Assembly: GCA_003054695.1 (NCBI GenBank)
Contig: QAZA01000053.1
Location: forward strand, 64,517 to 128,516
Length of the DNA stretch: 64,000 bases
Reading direction: 5' to 3'
From: Verrucomicrobia bacterium LW23
GTDB taxonomy: Bacteria; Verrucomicrobiota; Verrucomicrobiia; Methylacidiphilales; UBA1321
The notes under the pieces were generated by a model that made no database searches, was not told where the DNA came from, and saw only the letters and a program-made list of their open reading frames with translations. A program made the translations under genes and the position numbers. Below, in pieces: positions 45,649-55,398 of the stretch. Position 1 is the first letter of the stretch; each line of letters opens with the position of its first letter.

Positions 45649-46710
45649 ATGCGCCTACCTTCGCTTCTGCGGACACCCTTGCTTACTCTCGTCGCCGTCG
45701 CCATTTCCATGGCCGGCGCTCTCAGCTCCGTGACCGCCACCGCCACTGCCGGCGGCGGCAAATGCGTGCTTTCGCACGATGGCTCCGTTCTCTACGTCAA
45801 CGTGGCCGCGGGCGGCGAGACAAGCGCGCCCGAGCTCTGGGCCGTGGAACTCCCCTCCGCCAAGCATAAAGTGCTGGATATGAAGTGGATGGGCGCGGAG
45901 AAGGAGATCGTCGCCCTCGCCCCCTACAAACTGGGCCGCATCCTCATAGGCACCCAAAAGTCTCTCTACTGGTACGACCCCGCCAAAGGCACCGCCGACC
46001 GCTTTTACGTGCCCAAGGAGATGAAGGGCCAGATCAGCGAACTCGCCTACGACCATACCGCCGACGTGCTCCTCCTCGACACCACCGAGGAGCTCTACGT
46101 CCTCCCCAAAGGCAAGGACGAGTTTGAGCCCGTCAACACCCGCCGCGCGCCGGACCGCGACGGCATCTCCTTCGCCCCCAACGGCACGCTCCTGTTCGGC
46201 TGCCATGGCGACCTGTGGCACGGCAAAGTGGTGGCCGAGGAGGACGAAGAAGACGGCAAAAAAGTCGTTCGCTACTCCATCTACGGCTACCGCTACTGCC
46301 CCCTGGCCACCCTCGAGACCGCAAGCATGACTCCCAGCGAAGAAGGCGTCCGCTGCACCGCGTTCTTCGACGGCAAAGTGTACGCTGAGGTAAACCGCCT
46401 GGGCGGCAGCGGCTGGGGCACCCTCGCCACCGTCCCCCCGCCCCACCTCGGCAAGCCGCGCGGCCCGGACCAGGAGATAGAAATGTACCAAAACGTGGCC
46501 GAGCGCGCCGAAGTGTACCGCAAAGCCCTGGCCGGCACCAAAGTCCTGGGCGGCAGCGGCGGCCGCTACTTCCTCAGCGCCAGCGGGGACGGCTCCACCC
46601 TCTTCTACCTCATCGAACGCGAAACCGGCGACGACCTCGACGACTACTATGTGCTGAAGAAAGGCGGAAAGCCGGTAAAAGTGCCGCTGAAATTCGAGCA
46701 GCCGAAATGA
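45649..46710 (+). CDS. exported protein, probable beta-propeller
   Basis: The 353-residue protein has a signal peptide (LLTLVAVAISMAGALSSVTA). Repeated strands with Asp/Gly turns follow (CVLSHDGSVLYVNVAAGG, LWAVELPSAKHKVLDMKW, ILIGTQKSLYWYDPAKG, LLLDTTEELYVLPKGKDEFE, FLSASGDGSTLFYLIERETG), a pattern seen in beta-propellers. Start is ATG 45649. No catalytic motif. Family not recognised. Confidence 0.65.
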   Translation: MRLPSLLRTPLLTLVAVAISMAGALSSVTATATAGGGKCVLSHDGSVLYVNVAAGGETSAPELWAVELPSAKHKVLDMKWMGAEKEIVALAPYKLGRILIGTQKSLYWYDPAKGTADRFYVPKEMKGQISELAYDHTADVLLLDTTEELYVLPKGKDEFEPVNTRRAPDRDGISFAPNGTLLFGCHGDLWHGKVVAEEDEEDGKKVVRYSIYGYRYCPLATLETASMTPSEEGVRCTAFFDGKVYAEVNRLGGSGWGTLATVPPPHLGKPRGPDQEIEMYQNVAERAEVYRKALAGTKVLGGSGGRYFLSASGDGSTLFYLIERETGDDLDDYYVLKKGGKPVKVPLKFEQPK

Positions 46711-46820
46711 GGCCGGAGCGAGCCGTGGCGAATCCGCGAGGCGCGGAGGCCGCCGCGCTCCGTGTTTACTGCCGCCTTCTCCTGCCGCCTGCCCCCTTCT
46801 CCCACGTAAGCACTGCGGCC

Positions 46821-47789
46821 TTAACGCACCGCCTCGTCCCCGCCCTTTGCGTTCGCCGCCTTGCCGGTGCGTGCTTCGGACTTTGCGGGCTTCCTCCCTT
46901 TGTCTTTGTCCTTGTCCTTGTCCGACTTTTCTCCACTGTCATCCAGCTTTGTACCGCCCCACACCGCTTCCGGGTCCGGCAGCTGCCATTCCTTCCACAG
47001 GCGAAGGTAATCCGGTTTGCTTAGCACCACAAACTCCGGGCGGCCGGCGGGGCGTATCCACACCAGCAGGCGTTCCAGATTGCCTCGCGCCATAGTTGTG
47101 CAGCCGGCCGTCGGGCGCGTCTCGCCGCGGCGAATGTGGAAAAAGATAGCGCTGCCGGCGCCCGGCACAATGTTGCTTGTGTTGTGCTCAATCACCAGCA
47201 GCCAGTGATAGGCAAAATCGCCAATCTTCATCCGTTGCTTTTCAAACCAGGCTGGCGCCTTCTCATCTGCGCCCAGGCGCACGTGCTGATTGTAGTGGGG
47301 CAGCGTCGGGTCGTCCACCCAGGCATCGCGCTCCGTAACCCGTTGATACGGCCACGTCGCGCCCTTCGGCAGAGCGTCCTCCTGGCCCAGGCACTTGCCA
47401 ATTTTAAAGCGCCCCGCAGGCGTGCGCCCGTCCTTCTCCTGCTTCTGCAAGCCCTCCTGAGGGGCATGCAGGCCGCGGCCCCAGGCCATGCCGTTTTTGC
47501 CAAAGAGACACGCGATCGCCTCTGAGTCCGCGCGCCATCCCTTCTCCGTGCGCGTAAACATGCGCAAAATGCCGTTGTTCGTGTTGTTATCCGCCGCCAC
47601 CGCCACAACCAGCTGCCGCCCGGAGGCCGGGGGCGAACTCGGTGGCACCCGGCTGGGCGCGGATGCCGGTGCCTCATTGGCCGGCGCCGGCAAAAGCGCA
47701 CCAGGGCAAAGCGCAATAAAGGCGGCGCACGCCAGCATAAAGCGCCACACGCAAGTGAAAGCCAGGGGGAGGGATACGTATGCAGACAT
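46821..47789 (-). CDS. L,D-transpeptidase (YkuD-like) exported protein
   Basis: The 322-residue precursor has an N-terminal hydrophobic segment (LACAAFIALCPGALLPAPA). The YkuD catalytic block reads AIFFHIRRGETRPTAGCTTM (His...Gly-Cys). TPAGRFKIGK and YHWLLVIEHNT precede it, as in murein L,D-transpeptidase family proteins. The tail is Lys/Asp-rich (DKDKDKDKGRK). It would act on peptidoglycan outside the membrane. ATG 47789 is preferred; 47825 and an internal ATG are possible. Confidence 0.82.
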   Translation of the reverse strand: MSAYVSLPLAFTCVWRFMLACAAFIALCPGALLPAPANEAPASAPSRVPPSSPPASGRQLVVAVAADNNTNNGILRMFTRTEKGWRADSEAIACLFGKNGMAWGRGLHAPQEGLQKQEKDGRTPAGRFKIGKCLGQEDALPKGATWPYQRVTERDAWVDDPTLPHYNQHVRLGADEKAPAWFEKQRMKIGDFAYHWLLVIEHNTSNIVPGAGSAIFFHIRRGETRPTAGCTTMARGNLERLLVWIRPAGRPEFVVLSKPDYLRLWKEWQLPDPEAVWGGTKLDDSGEKSDKDKDKDKGRKPAKSEARTGKAANAKGGDEAVR

Positions 47790-47993
47790 GCGAATAATTC
47801 TAGAGGAGAACCGGCGATTCGCCATACTTATTTTAACGCAAGGTAAAAAGCGTGGTGACTACCTTATGATAAAGGGTTTACGTGCCTCGTGCGGAGCGTG
47901 GACGCTTCATCTGTACCGGCTTGCTCCTTGGCCTTTACCTGAGCTTCCTGCCCCCATGCCGTGCCCGCCGCCGCAGCCGCCCGCGCCGGGAGA

Positions 47994-48308
47994 TCAACTC
48001 TGCGCCACGCGGCATGCCTTCACAACATCCTCTTGCTTAACATCTTGCAGCGCCATAAACACCTTGTATTTGCTGATGCGCCGGGGATTGGTGTAAAGCA
48101 CGCCGATTACCGTTTCCACGTCCGGGCATCCCTCCTCGGCGCAACGTAACTCGCTGACAGTGATGGGTATATCCTCGTCGCAGGGGTTAACCAGGCCAAG
48201 CGCTTCGCGCGTCCACGCTCGAACCCGCGCCTGCAACTCGCGCGTGTCCTTCCCGTCGGCCGTCGGCTTCATCGAGGACTCGTGTTGGAGTGAGGAAAAA
48301 AAGTTCAT
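47994..48308 (-). CDS. small conserved-type protein of unknown function
   Basis: The 104-residue protein reads RVRAWTREALGLVNPCDEDI, then VSELRCAEEGCPDVETVIGV and KYKVFMALQDVKQEDVV. The SELxCxExGCPxxET pattern is one I have seen in small uncharacterised proteins of proteobacteria and others; the function is not known to me. It stands alone. Confidence 0.6.
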   Translation of the reverse strand: MNFFSSLQHESSMKPTADGKDTRELQARVRAWTREALGLVNPCDEDIPITVSELRCAEEGCPDVETVIGVLYTNPRRISKYKVFMALQDVKQEDVVKACRVAQS

Positions 48309-48620
48309 GACTTGAGAGAGTGCCAGGCAAACATCCGGAACACTCTACACGAATACGAAGAAATCACAACCCGAAGGGGCTCGGCAAAAGTGAAGAAACG
48401 TTTACGCAAAAAAGCGACGCTTTGTCTACGAGCGCCAGGTAAGCTAACCACCTCTTCCGTCCCGTCCCGTTCACCGAAACCTTGACCGCTTCGCGCTCCG
48501 TACGTACTCTATGGCGCGTCCCTCCTTCAGAATTTCGCCGGCCTTCGCGACAAATCCTTCGCGATCTGCCACTTATGTCGTTCGTGCAGAATCCCCACCA
48601 CGCTTTACCCCGCCCACTGA
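48309..48620. other. 312-bp divergent intergenic region
   Basis: No gene, repeat or hairpin of note. It must hold the promoters of the small protein (left) and of the large oxidoreductase gene (right). Confidence 0.5.
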
Positions 48621-51600
48621 ATGAAGGTCGATCCGCGCTTCCTCAAAGAAGAAGGGCATGAGGTATTTCTCGGCAACGAGCTGATAGTCAAAGGCTTGCT
48701 CGAGGCCGATGGCGGCACGCATCTCTGGACAGGCTACCCCGGCTCGCCCATCAGCGGCTTCTTCGACTGCATCGAGTCGATCCAGGAAATCCCTCGCAAA
48801 TACGGCATCCACGCCGCCATCGCCAACAACGAGGCGCTCTCCGCCGCCATGGTCAACGGCTCGCAAATGTCTGGCCTGCGGGCAGTTACGGCGATGAAGA
48901 GCGTCGGCCTGCACGTCGCCGCCGACGCCCTCGCGCTCGGCAACCTCGCCGGCGCCCACCCGGACGGCGGCGTTCTCGTCATCTGCGGCGACGACCCATG
49001 GTCGGATTCGACGCAAGTGCCTGCGGATTCGCGCTTTCTGTGCAAGCACCTCTACATGCCGGTGCTGGAGCCCGCCACCAACCAGGAGCTCAAGGACTGG
49101 GTCGACATCGGCCTCAAACTCTCCCGCGAGGCAGAACTCTACATCGGCTTCCTCGTCACCACCCCGCAGGCCGACGGCGGCGGCTCCGTCATCGTGCGCC
49201 GCAACCACTTTCCGCGCGTCAATACCCACAACAAAATCACGCTCGACACAGATCGCGTCGACTTTGAGAATCGAGTCCTCCTCCCCCCGCGCACATGGCG
49301 CCGCGAGCAGGACCTGCCCTCCCGCTACGAGCGCCTCTGGAAAAGCGCGGCTGCCTACGGCGTCAACCACCTGTCCCTCCCCCACGAATCCGGGGGAATG
49401 GCGGGCGCGTTACCTGCAAGTCCCTCAGCGCCAATTGCATGCGTGCAGCCATCCGGCATCACGCCGCCTAAGGCGGGCAACTTCATGCCTGTCTCAACTT
49501 CCGATCCCACATCGGAGGCCTTCGACGAGAATTTCGTCGTAACCCGCACGTCTGCAACATCTTCCGCCCTAAGTCAGCCGCCGCCCATCCCTGTCCGCAA
49601 ACGTTACCCGGTCGGCTTTGTAACCTCCGCTGTAGCAGCCACTTACCTGCAACACGCGTTGCGGGAGATGGACATGCTCGATGTCCTGCCCGTGCTCAAG
49701 CTGGGTGTCACCTATCCTCTTGATCCCCAATGCATTATGCAGCTGGCAGAGCACGTGGACGCGATTGTGGTGGTGGAGGAGCGCCGAGGCTTTCTGGAGG
49801 AGCAAATCGCGCTGATCCTCAGCGAAAGGCGTATGCATATCCCCTTGTACGGCAAGGGTTTCCCGTTCGATCTGCCCGGCTTCCCCTCCGCCCGCGGCCT
49901 TAATCCTTCCCTTGTCATCCAGTACATCGCCCCTCTCCTGCGCCGCCTGCAGGAGGAATGCCCCAGCCGCATGCCGACCAGCCTGGCACGCGTGGATGCC
50001 GAAGAGGCGCTGCTTGCCGAGACCTCGCGCTTCGAGGTGAACCTGGTGCCGCGCACCCCCACCTTCTGCCCCGGCTGCCCGCACCGCGACTCCGCCGCCG
50101 TGCTGCTGGAGCTGAAGAAAAACTTCCGCGACGAAGCTTTTATGCGCGCGAGGCATCGGCGCGAGCCCGTCGACGTCGTCTTTCACGGCGACACCGGCTG
50201 CTACACAATGCTGATGTTTGAGCCCAATAAGCCGTTGATGCACAACTACTCCGGCATGGGCCTGGGCGGCGCTACCGGCATGGGGATCGACCCGTTTATC
50301 ACCAATAAGCAGGTCGTTTTCATGGGCGATTCGACGTTCTTCCACAGCGGCCAGGTCGCCATCTCCAACTCGGCAAAAAACAATCAGGACATCACCTACA
50401 TCATCCTGGACAATAAGACGACGGCGATGACCGGCCACCAGCCGACGCCGGGTATTGAGCAGGATATTATGGGGAATAGCACTTTTGTCCAGAATATCGA
50501 CAAAGTGGTGGAGTCGATACTGGAGCAGCACCCCATTGAGGTGGTGCGCACCAACCCCGAGCAGCGGGAGCAGTACCGGGAATTGCTGGAAGAGACAATT
50601 CTTAAAAACGGAGTCAAAGTCATCGTTGCGGATAAAGAATGTGGTATAACGTTTCACCGCCGCCGCAACCGCGCTGACCGTGCGGAAGTGCGCAAAAATG
50701 GCTTCGTACGCACCAAAACGTATATCAATATAACGCCCGACGTGTGCGAAACGTGCCTGGAATGCACGCGCGCCACAGGGTGCCCCGGCCTCACCTTTAC
50801 GGACACCGATTTTGGCCGCAAGCTGCAGACCGACCTGAGCTGGTGCGTCTCCGACACCGCCTGCACCAAGATTCACGCCTGCCCCTCCTTCGAGCAGGTT
50901 ACAGTCATCCGCAGCAAAAAACCGTTCTCGCGCCTGGCGGAGATCCAGAGCGCCGTGCTACCGGAGCCCTCGACACATGTCTTTGACAGCGAATGGCATG
51001 CGTATCTGGCAGGCGTCGGCGGCATGGGCATCGCGACAAGCACCGCCACCCTGGTGCGCGCTGGGCACCGGGAGGGCTACGAGGTTAACTTTTGCGACAA
51101 GAATGGCCTGGCCATCCGCAACGGCGGCGTTTACTCGCAAATCACGTTTCGCCGCGCCGGCACAACGCCGACATCGCCACTGATCCCGTACGGGAAGTCG
51201 GACCTGATTCTGGGGCTGGACCCGCTGGAGGCGGCGCGCGGGCTGGACCCGGCGCAGAACCAGCGCGTGGGCAGTCCGCGCCGCACCACGGCAATCCTGA
51301 ATCGGGCGAAGACACCGACAATCCACGGCTTGTTAGGCAAGGACGACTTTTGTATCGATGACATCGAAAAGACGGTAAAGCGCTACACGAAAGCGGACGC
51401 CTTCTTTTCGGCCGACGTATCGGAGCTTTCCGAGCGCATTTTTGGCACGAAGATTTACACCAACGTCATCATGCTCGGCGTCGCCTACCAGCGCGGCGTG
51501 CTGCCGTTGTCGCTCGACAGCCTGGAGTACGGCATTCAGGAGACGATGGGCAGCGCGGCGACGGAGAACTGGCAGGCCTTTCGCCTGGGGCGCAAGATGG

Positions 51601-52421
51601 TGCTGGACGCCGAAAAGCTGGAAGATGAACGCCGCGCCGCGGTTGCCGCGCGCGATGACTATCACCGCGTGGTTGCCGAGAAGAGCGAGTTGCTGAAGAA
51701 GGAAGTGCGTCAGGGCCAGGCAGTTGCGCGCGCCTACTGGCAGCTGGTGGCCTCCACAATCGGGGAGATGCAGTTGGACGCGCGACATCAGTCGCTGCTG
51801 GCGGGCCGGATTTACGATTTGATCCGTTACGAGGACATTACGGTGGCGCGCGAGTACACGGAACGGCTGCTGCGCGTCCACCGAAAAGACTGGGCATCAA
51901 CGGATTACGCAGCAACCCGTGCGGCGCTGTGGAACTTGCACCGTGTCACGGCAATCAAGGACGAGCCGTACGTTGCCTACCTGCTGACGAGCGAGGAGAA
52001 ATACGCGCGCGATCGGGAGCGCTACAAGATTAACCCGGAGCTGGGCGACCGCGTGGTCTATCACCACCTCAACCGCCCGGAGTTTACGCTGGGCAAAACA
52101 AAGCTGCGCTTTGCCATTCGCACCCGCCCGTGGATGCTGCGTCTGATGCGTCACGCCAAGTTTTTGCGCAGGATTTTGCCGGGCTGGCACGCGGAGGAAC
52201 GCGCTTTTCGCGACTGGTATTACATGGTGGCTGAAGGGTTTGCGCCGACAGACGCCGCTTCCTACGCCACCTGGCTGACGCTTCTGCGCCTGCCCGAAGA
52301 GGCGCGGGGCTACCGGGAGGTGCGCTATCCCCAAATGCGCGCCGCCATGGAACGTGGCAACGCAATGTTGCGTAAGCTTGCTGCCGAAGTTGTTGGGGAC
52401 GAAGAAGTTGCCCGGGGTTAG
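48621..52421 (+). CDS. indolepyruvate:ferredoxin oxidoreductase, fused alpha-gamma form
   Basis: The 1266-residue enzyme oxidatively decarboxylates aryl (or other) 2-oxoacids to acyl-CoA with ferredoxin. The N-terminal pyrimidine-type domain has LWTGYPGSPISGFFD and IANNEALSAAMVNGSQMSG. TPP binding is marked by FCPGCPHRDSA (~residue 479), HGDTGCYTMLM (~522) and GDSTFFHSGQVAISNSAKNN. A ferredoxin-like part has CETCLECTRATGC (~708). The gamma domain starts at YLAGVGGMGIATST (~794). The C-terminal ~270 residues are helical. The two-subunit IorA/IorB enzymes of archaea are joined here in one chain. Confidence 0.9.
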   Translation: MKVDPRFLKEEGHEVFLGNELIVKGLLEADGGTHLWTGYPGSPISGFFDCIESIQEIPRKYGIHAAIANNEALSAAMVNGSQMSGLRAVTAMKSVGLHVAADALALGNLAGAHPDGGVLVICGDDPWSDSTQVPADSRFLCKHLYMPVLEPATNQELKDWVDIGLKLSREAELYIGFLVTTPQADGGGSVIVRRNHFPRVNTHNKITLDTDRVDFENRVLLPPRTWRREQDLPSRYERLWKSAAAYGVNHLSLPHESGGMAGALPASPSAPIACVQPSGITPPKAGNFMPVSTSDPTSEAFDENFVVTRTSATSSALSQPPPIPVRKRYPVGFVTSAVAATYLQHALREMDMLDVLPVLKLGVTYPLDPQCIMQLAEHVDAIVVVEERRGFLEEQIALILSERRMHIPLYGKGFPFDLPGFPSARGLNPSLVIQYIAPLLRRLQEECPSRMPTSLARVDAEEALLAETSRFEVNLVPRTPTFCPGCPHRDSAAVLLELKKNFRDEAFMRARHRREPVDVVFHGDTGCYTMLMFEPNKPLMHNYSGMGLGGATGMGIDPFITNKQVVFMGDSTFFHSGQVAISNSAKNNQDITYIILDNKTTAMTGHQPTPGIEQDIMGNSTFVQNIDKVVESILEQHPIEVVRTNPEQREQYRELLEETILKNGVKVIVADKECGITFHRRRNRADRAEVRKNGFVRTKTYINITPDVCETCLECTRATGCPGLTFTDTDFGRKLQTDLSWCVSDTACTKIHACPSFEQVTVIRSKKPFSRLAEIQSAVLPEPSTHVFDSEWHAYLAGVGGMGIATSTATLVRAGHREGYEVNFCDKNGLAIRNGGVYSQITFRRAGTTPTSPLIPYGKSDLILGLDPLEAARGLDPAQNQRVGSPRRTTAILNRAKTPTIHGLLGKDDFCIDDIEKTVKRYTKADAFFSADVSELSERIFGTKIYTNVIMLGVAYQRGVLPLSLDSLEYGIQETMGSAATENWQAFRLGRKMVLDAEKLEDERRAAVAARDDYHRVVAEKSELLKKEVRQGQAVARAYWQLVASTIGEMQLDARHQSLLAGRIYDLIRYEDITVAREYTERLLRVHRKDWASTDYAATRAALWNLHRVTAIKDEPYVAYLLTSEEKYARDRERYKINPELGDRVVYHHLNRPEFTLGKTKLRFAIRTRPWMLRLMRHAKFLRRILPGWHAEERAFRDWYYMVAEGFAPTDAASYATWLTLLRLPEEARGYREVRYPQMRAAMERGNAMLRKLAAEVVGDEEVARG

Positions 52422-52477
52422 AGCGCGGAAGCCCGAAGCGTGGCGGGAGGGCTGCGACGGGAAAGCTGATTCCCCGT

Positions 52478-53083
52478 TTACGGTGTAGCCCCGGGATTCC
52501 ACGAGGGTGGCGGTGGCGCTGGTGGCGGCGGTGCGGGAGCCGGCTCCAGTGACGTCGGCATGCTTCCGGGCGGTGTTCCCACATCGCCGGGCTTTCCCTG
52601 GGCGCTCTGGATGAGCGGGATTATGCGGGCGGCGACGATCTCCGCTCGGGCCATGGTGCTGACGGCGGGGATCTCGGCCGTTTGCACAGCTGTGCGGATG
52701 ACGAAACGGCATCGCTCGCCCTTTATGTAATTGATGACGGCAGCGACGCCGCACATGAAGGTAGTAATTGCGGCGGCGATCTGAAACGCGAGCGGTGGCG
52801 CCAGGACTGCGAATAGTGCCAGAATGCTAAACCAGACAACCGCAAGTACCAGAAAGTAAAAGGTCTGGCGCCGGGTAGGGCCGTAGGTGATGGAGGCAAT
52901 ATCGCTAAAATAAAAGCGGTGGTAGCGCTCGTAGAGCGGCATGCCGGAGTAGGTTACGGAGACAAGATGTCCCGGCCCAAGAAACAGGCGGTTGCCGATA
53001 AAGAACCAGAAAAGAAAGCCCCAGCGGGCGCTTGGCCCCGCGATCTTGACGAACTGATCTTGCCTTAAAGGTTCTTCAGCCAT
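52478..53083 (-). CDS. membrane protein with Pro-rich tail, unknown function
   Basis: The 201-residue protein starts MAEEPLRQDQFVKIAG. It has a strand region (FFIGNRLFLGPGHLVSVTYS), two adjacent helices (TFYFLVLAVVWFSILALFAV and LAFQIAAAITTFMCGVAAVI), a soluble part and a Pro-rich end. Family not recognised. Confidence 0.6.
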   Translation of the reverse strand: MAEEPLRQDQFVKIAGPSARWGFLFWFFIGNRLFLGPGHLVSVTYSGMPLYERYHRFYFSDIASITYGPTRRQTFYFLVLAVVWFSILALFAVLAPPLAFQIAAAITTFMCGVAAVINYIKGERCRFVIRTAVQTAEIPAVSTMARAEIVAARIIPLIQSAQGKPGDVGTPPGSMPTSLEPAPAPPPPAPPPPSWNPGATP

Positions 53084-53144
53084 AACGGGTTACGACGGTT
53101 TGAGCGGGGATGGAGGGGCAGAGAGGGATCGGGAGGTGCACGTG

Positions 53145-55304
53145 TCAGTTATTGCGGAGGTGACATTCTACCAGGCGCACATCGCACTCCGTAGCCGTGC
53201 CAAAGTGCACATACTTGTAGGCGAGGATGCCCACGCCGGGAGCGAACTGCACCGTGGTGACATCCGGATTGGTACGGAACTCCAAAGTATGTGTGGGCAG
53301 TGCCGCCTTTCCCGCTGGCAGGGTGAGACCACGCACGTGCGGGAGGCGCGCGGAACCCTCGCCGCTAATGACCCAGCGGTTGGTGGTTCCCTCGCGGCGC
53401 AGGGCCTGCTCGCTGCCAAACTGGCTGCCGCGTGTAAAGGGCGGGGCGAGGATCAGATCCTCGGGGCCGGGCTTTTCAAACTGCTCCATATTGCCGCTTT
53501 GCAGCGCGATAAGCTGCGTCGTAATATCCTCGCGCTGAACGAGATAGTAGCGGCCCTCCGGGTCGCGGATAATGAGGGATTCGCTCGGCTCGCGGGCGGC
53601 ATCGTAGCTTGCGAGATCCGACGGATAGCCCTTGACCAGTGCGAAACCCCATCCGTCGACGACGGCGGTATCCATCACGTCCATGCGCCAGCGGACGGTT
53701 ACTTCGACACGTTTGGCAGCTTCACTGCTGACCGCAGGTTGGTCGGAAGCCGTGGCCGGATTGGGGTTGGCGGGGGGGGCGCCGGGCTCGGGAGCATCGT
53801 TCTTGATGACGCCTTCAAACACCCAGTAGTTGCCCGTCATGAGCGGGAAAACATCGGAGCCAGGCAGTGGCGCGTTGCTTACTGCCGAGGGGCGCGCTTT
53901 GGGGGAGGGGGTGGCTTTCTTCTTTGGCTTCGGGTCGTCCGGAATGGCGGCCGATTCGCCCCGTCCGGTGGTGTCGATGGAGGGGGACGCGGCGGGTGTG
54001 GTTGGCGCGGCGGTGGGGTCCGGAGCGGAGGGGTAGGTTGGCGCGGACGGCCCGCCGGCGTTCATCGCTGTGCTGGCCAGATTTTCGCTGGTGGGAGGGC
54101 CGGGAGGCGCGAGGGGCGGCTGGGGCGTGGCGGGAGCCTGTGTACCGGCGGGGGAAGGGAAGGGGGCTGTGCCGCCGGTTGGCCCGGGCAGATCGCCCGA
54201 GGGCGGGGGCTCTGGCGGCGGCGGCGCGAGAGACATGGACGGAAGGCTGGAGGAGCCATCCCCCGTTGGAGGGGGTTGCCGTGCGGTGGAAGGCGTTGGC
54301 GTGGAGGAGTTTGCGGCGGTGGCGTTGGCCGGCGTCGGCAGGTCGGGGCCGGGCTTGCCTTTCTCGGCGTAGGAGTAGTGGTTTTGCCGGGTGGGCGGCG
54401 CGTAGGGGCTTTCCTCCGGGGGCGCCTCGGAGGCTTCGGGATCGACGTCGGGGGCGGTCATCTGGCGGGAGTTGCTGGCGATGACCGGGGTATCCGTGGT
54501 CGGCTCGCCATTCGTCTCCGGCAGGCCGTAGAGGCGCAGGCGGTCCAGGCGCAGGGTGCTGTCGACGAGTTTGCGGCCGCTGGCCAGGCCGGCCAGGAAG
54601 ATGAGGCCACCCGGGGGGAGCGGGTCGGGGTCGCGACATACGGCAATGGGGGTGCCGTTGGCGTAGAGGAGCAGCCGGTCTCCCTCGAAGAGGATACGGA
54701 AGTCGTTGTTGGCTTGCAGGGACTCCGATTTGCGGAAGGGCAGGAGCGTGCGGTATTGACCGTCGAACCTGGTGATGCTGAACTGTTTGCGTGAGTTATA
54801 AGCCAGCGTGTAGAAGCCGCGTGCGCTGACGCGGAAGCGAACCTCGACGTAGGAAAATGCGGTGGATTTAAGCGAGGAGTGGAAATCGAGGCAGAAATCG
54901 CGAAAGACCGCGCGCGGGACGAGGACGCCTTGCTCGACGACTGAGTCATTTGCTGTGCGGACGCGGCCTGTTCCACGCAGGTTGATGACGTAACTGCCGC
55001 GACTGTAACCCCATACGGCTGTGGGACTTTCGCCGACCGGCCAACCCGTTTGCATGTCGCGGAAGTCTTCGGTCAGGATCACGGTGCCATCGACGGGAGG
55101 TGCCAGGCGGCCTGAGTCGGGCAGGGGAACGGATGCGGGGCCGGTGCGAGGCTTGGGCTTCTCGGGCGCGGTAGGTGCGGCGCCGTCGGGAAGGGTGTTA
55201 GCGGGGGGATCGGGAAGGTCCTGCGCGGCGGCGGGCGGGCGCGCGATGCCGACGATCGTGGCGATCGCGAGGGCGAGGCCGATTGTGCGCGCTAAGATAC
55301 TCAT
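53145..55304 (-). CDS. large exported Pro-rich protein, unknown function
   Basis: ATG 55304 gives 719 residues with a signal peptide (IGLALAIATIVGIARPPAAA). Residues ~60-260 form a lectin/laminin-G-like domain (ILTEDFRDMQTGWPVGESPT, VRFRVSARGFYTLAYNSRKQ, LFEGDRLLLYANGTPIAVC). A ~230-residue Pro/Ser/Thr linker follows. The C-terminal domain opens with VFPLMTGNYWVFEGVIKND and ends CDVRLVECHL, resembling exported proteins that begin with a PLxxGxxW motif. Role unknown. Confidence 0.65.
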   Translation of the reverse strand: MSILARTIGLALAIATIVGIARPPAAAQDLPDPPANTLPDGAAPTAPEKPKPRTGPASVPLPDSGRLAPPVDGTVILTEDFRDMQTGWPVGESPTAVWGYSRGSYVINLRGTGRVRTANDSVVEQGVLVPRAVFRDFCLDFHSSLKSTAFSYVEVRFRVSARGFYTLAYNSRKQFSITRFDGQYRTLLPFRKSESLQANNDFRILFEGDRLLLYANGTPIAVCRDPDPLPPGGLIFLAGLASGRKLVDSTLRLDRLRLYGLPETNGEPTTDTPVIASNSRQMTAPDVDPEASEAPPEESPYAPPTRQNHYSYAEKGKPGPDLPTPANATAANSSTPTPSTARQPPPTGDGSSSLPSMSLAPPPPEPPPSGDLPGPTGGTAPFPSPAGTQAPATPQPPLAPPGPPTSENLASTAMNAGGPSAPTYPSAPDPTAAPTTPAASPSIDTTGRGESAAIPDDPKPKKKATPSPKARPSAVSNAPLPGSDVFPLMTGNYWVFEGVIKNDAPEPGAPPANPNPATASDQPAVSSEAAKRVEVTVRWRMDVMDTAVVDGWGFALVKGYPSDLASYDAAREPSESLIIRDPEGRYYLVQREDITTQLIALQSGNMEQFEKPGPEDLILAPPFTRGSQFGSEQALRREGTTNRWVISGEGSARLPHVRGLTLPAGKAALPTHTLEFRTNPDVTTVQFAPGVGILAYKYVHFGTATECDVRLVECHLRNN

Positions 55305-55398
55305 GCTCAGGACGATACGTAAAGGAACCAGGCGGACGTTGCGTGTGCGGGAAGGGGTGTGCCTTCGGTAACCATCTGAGCACAGTGAAAAACAGCTG

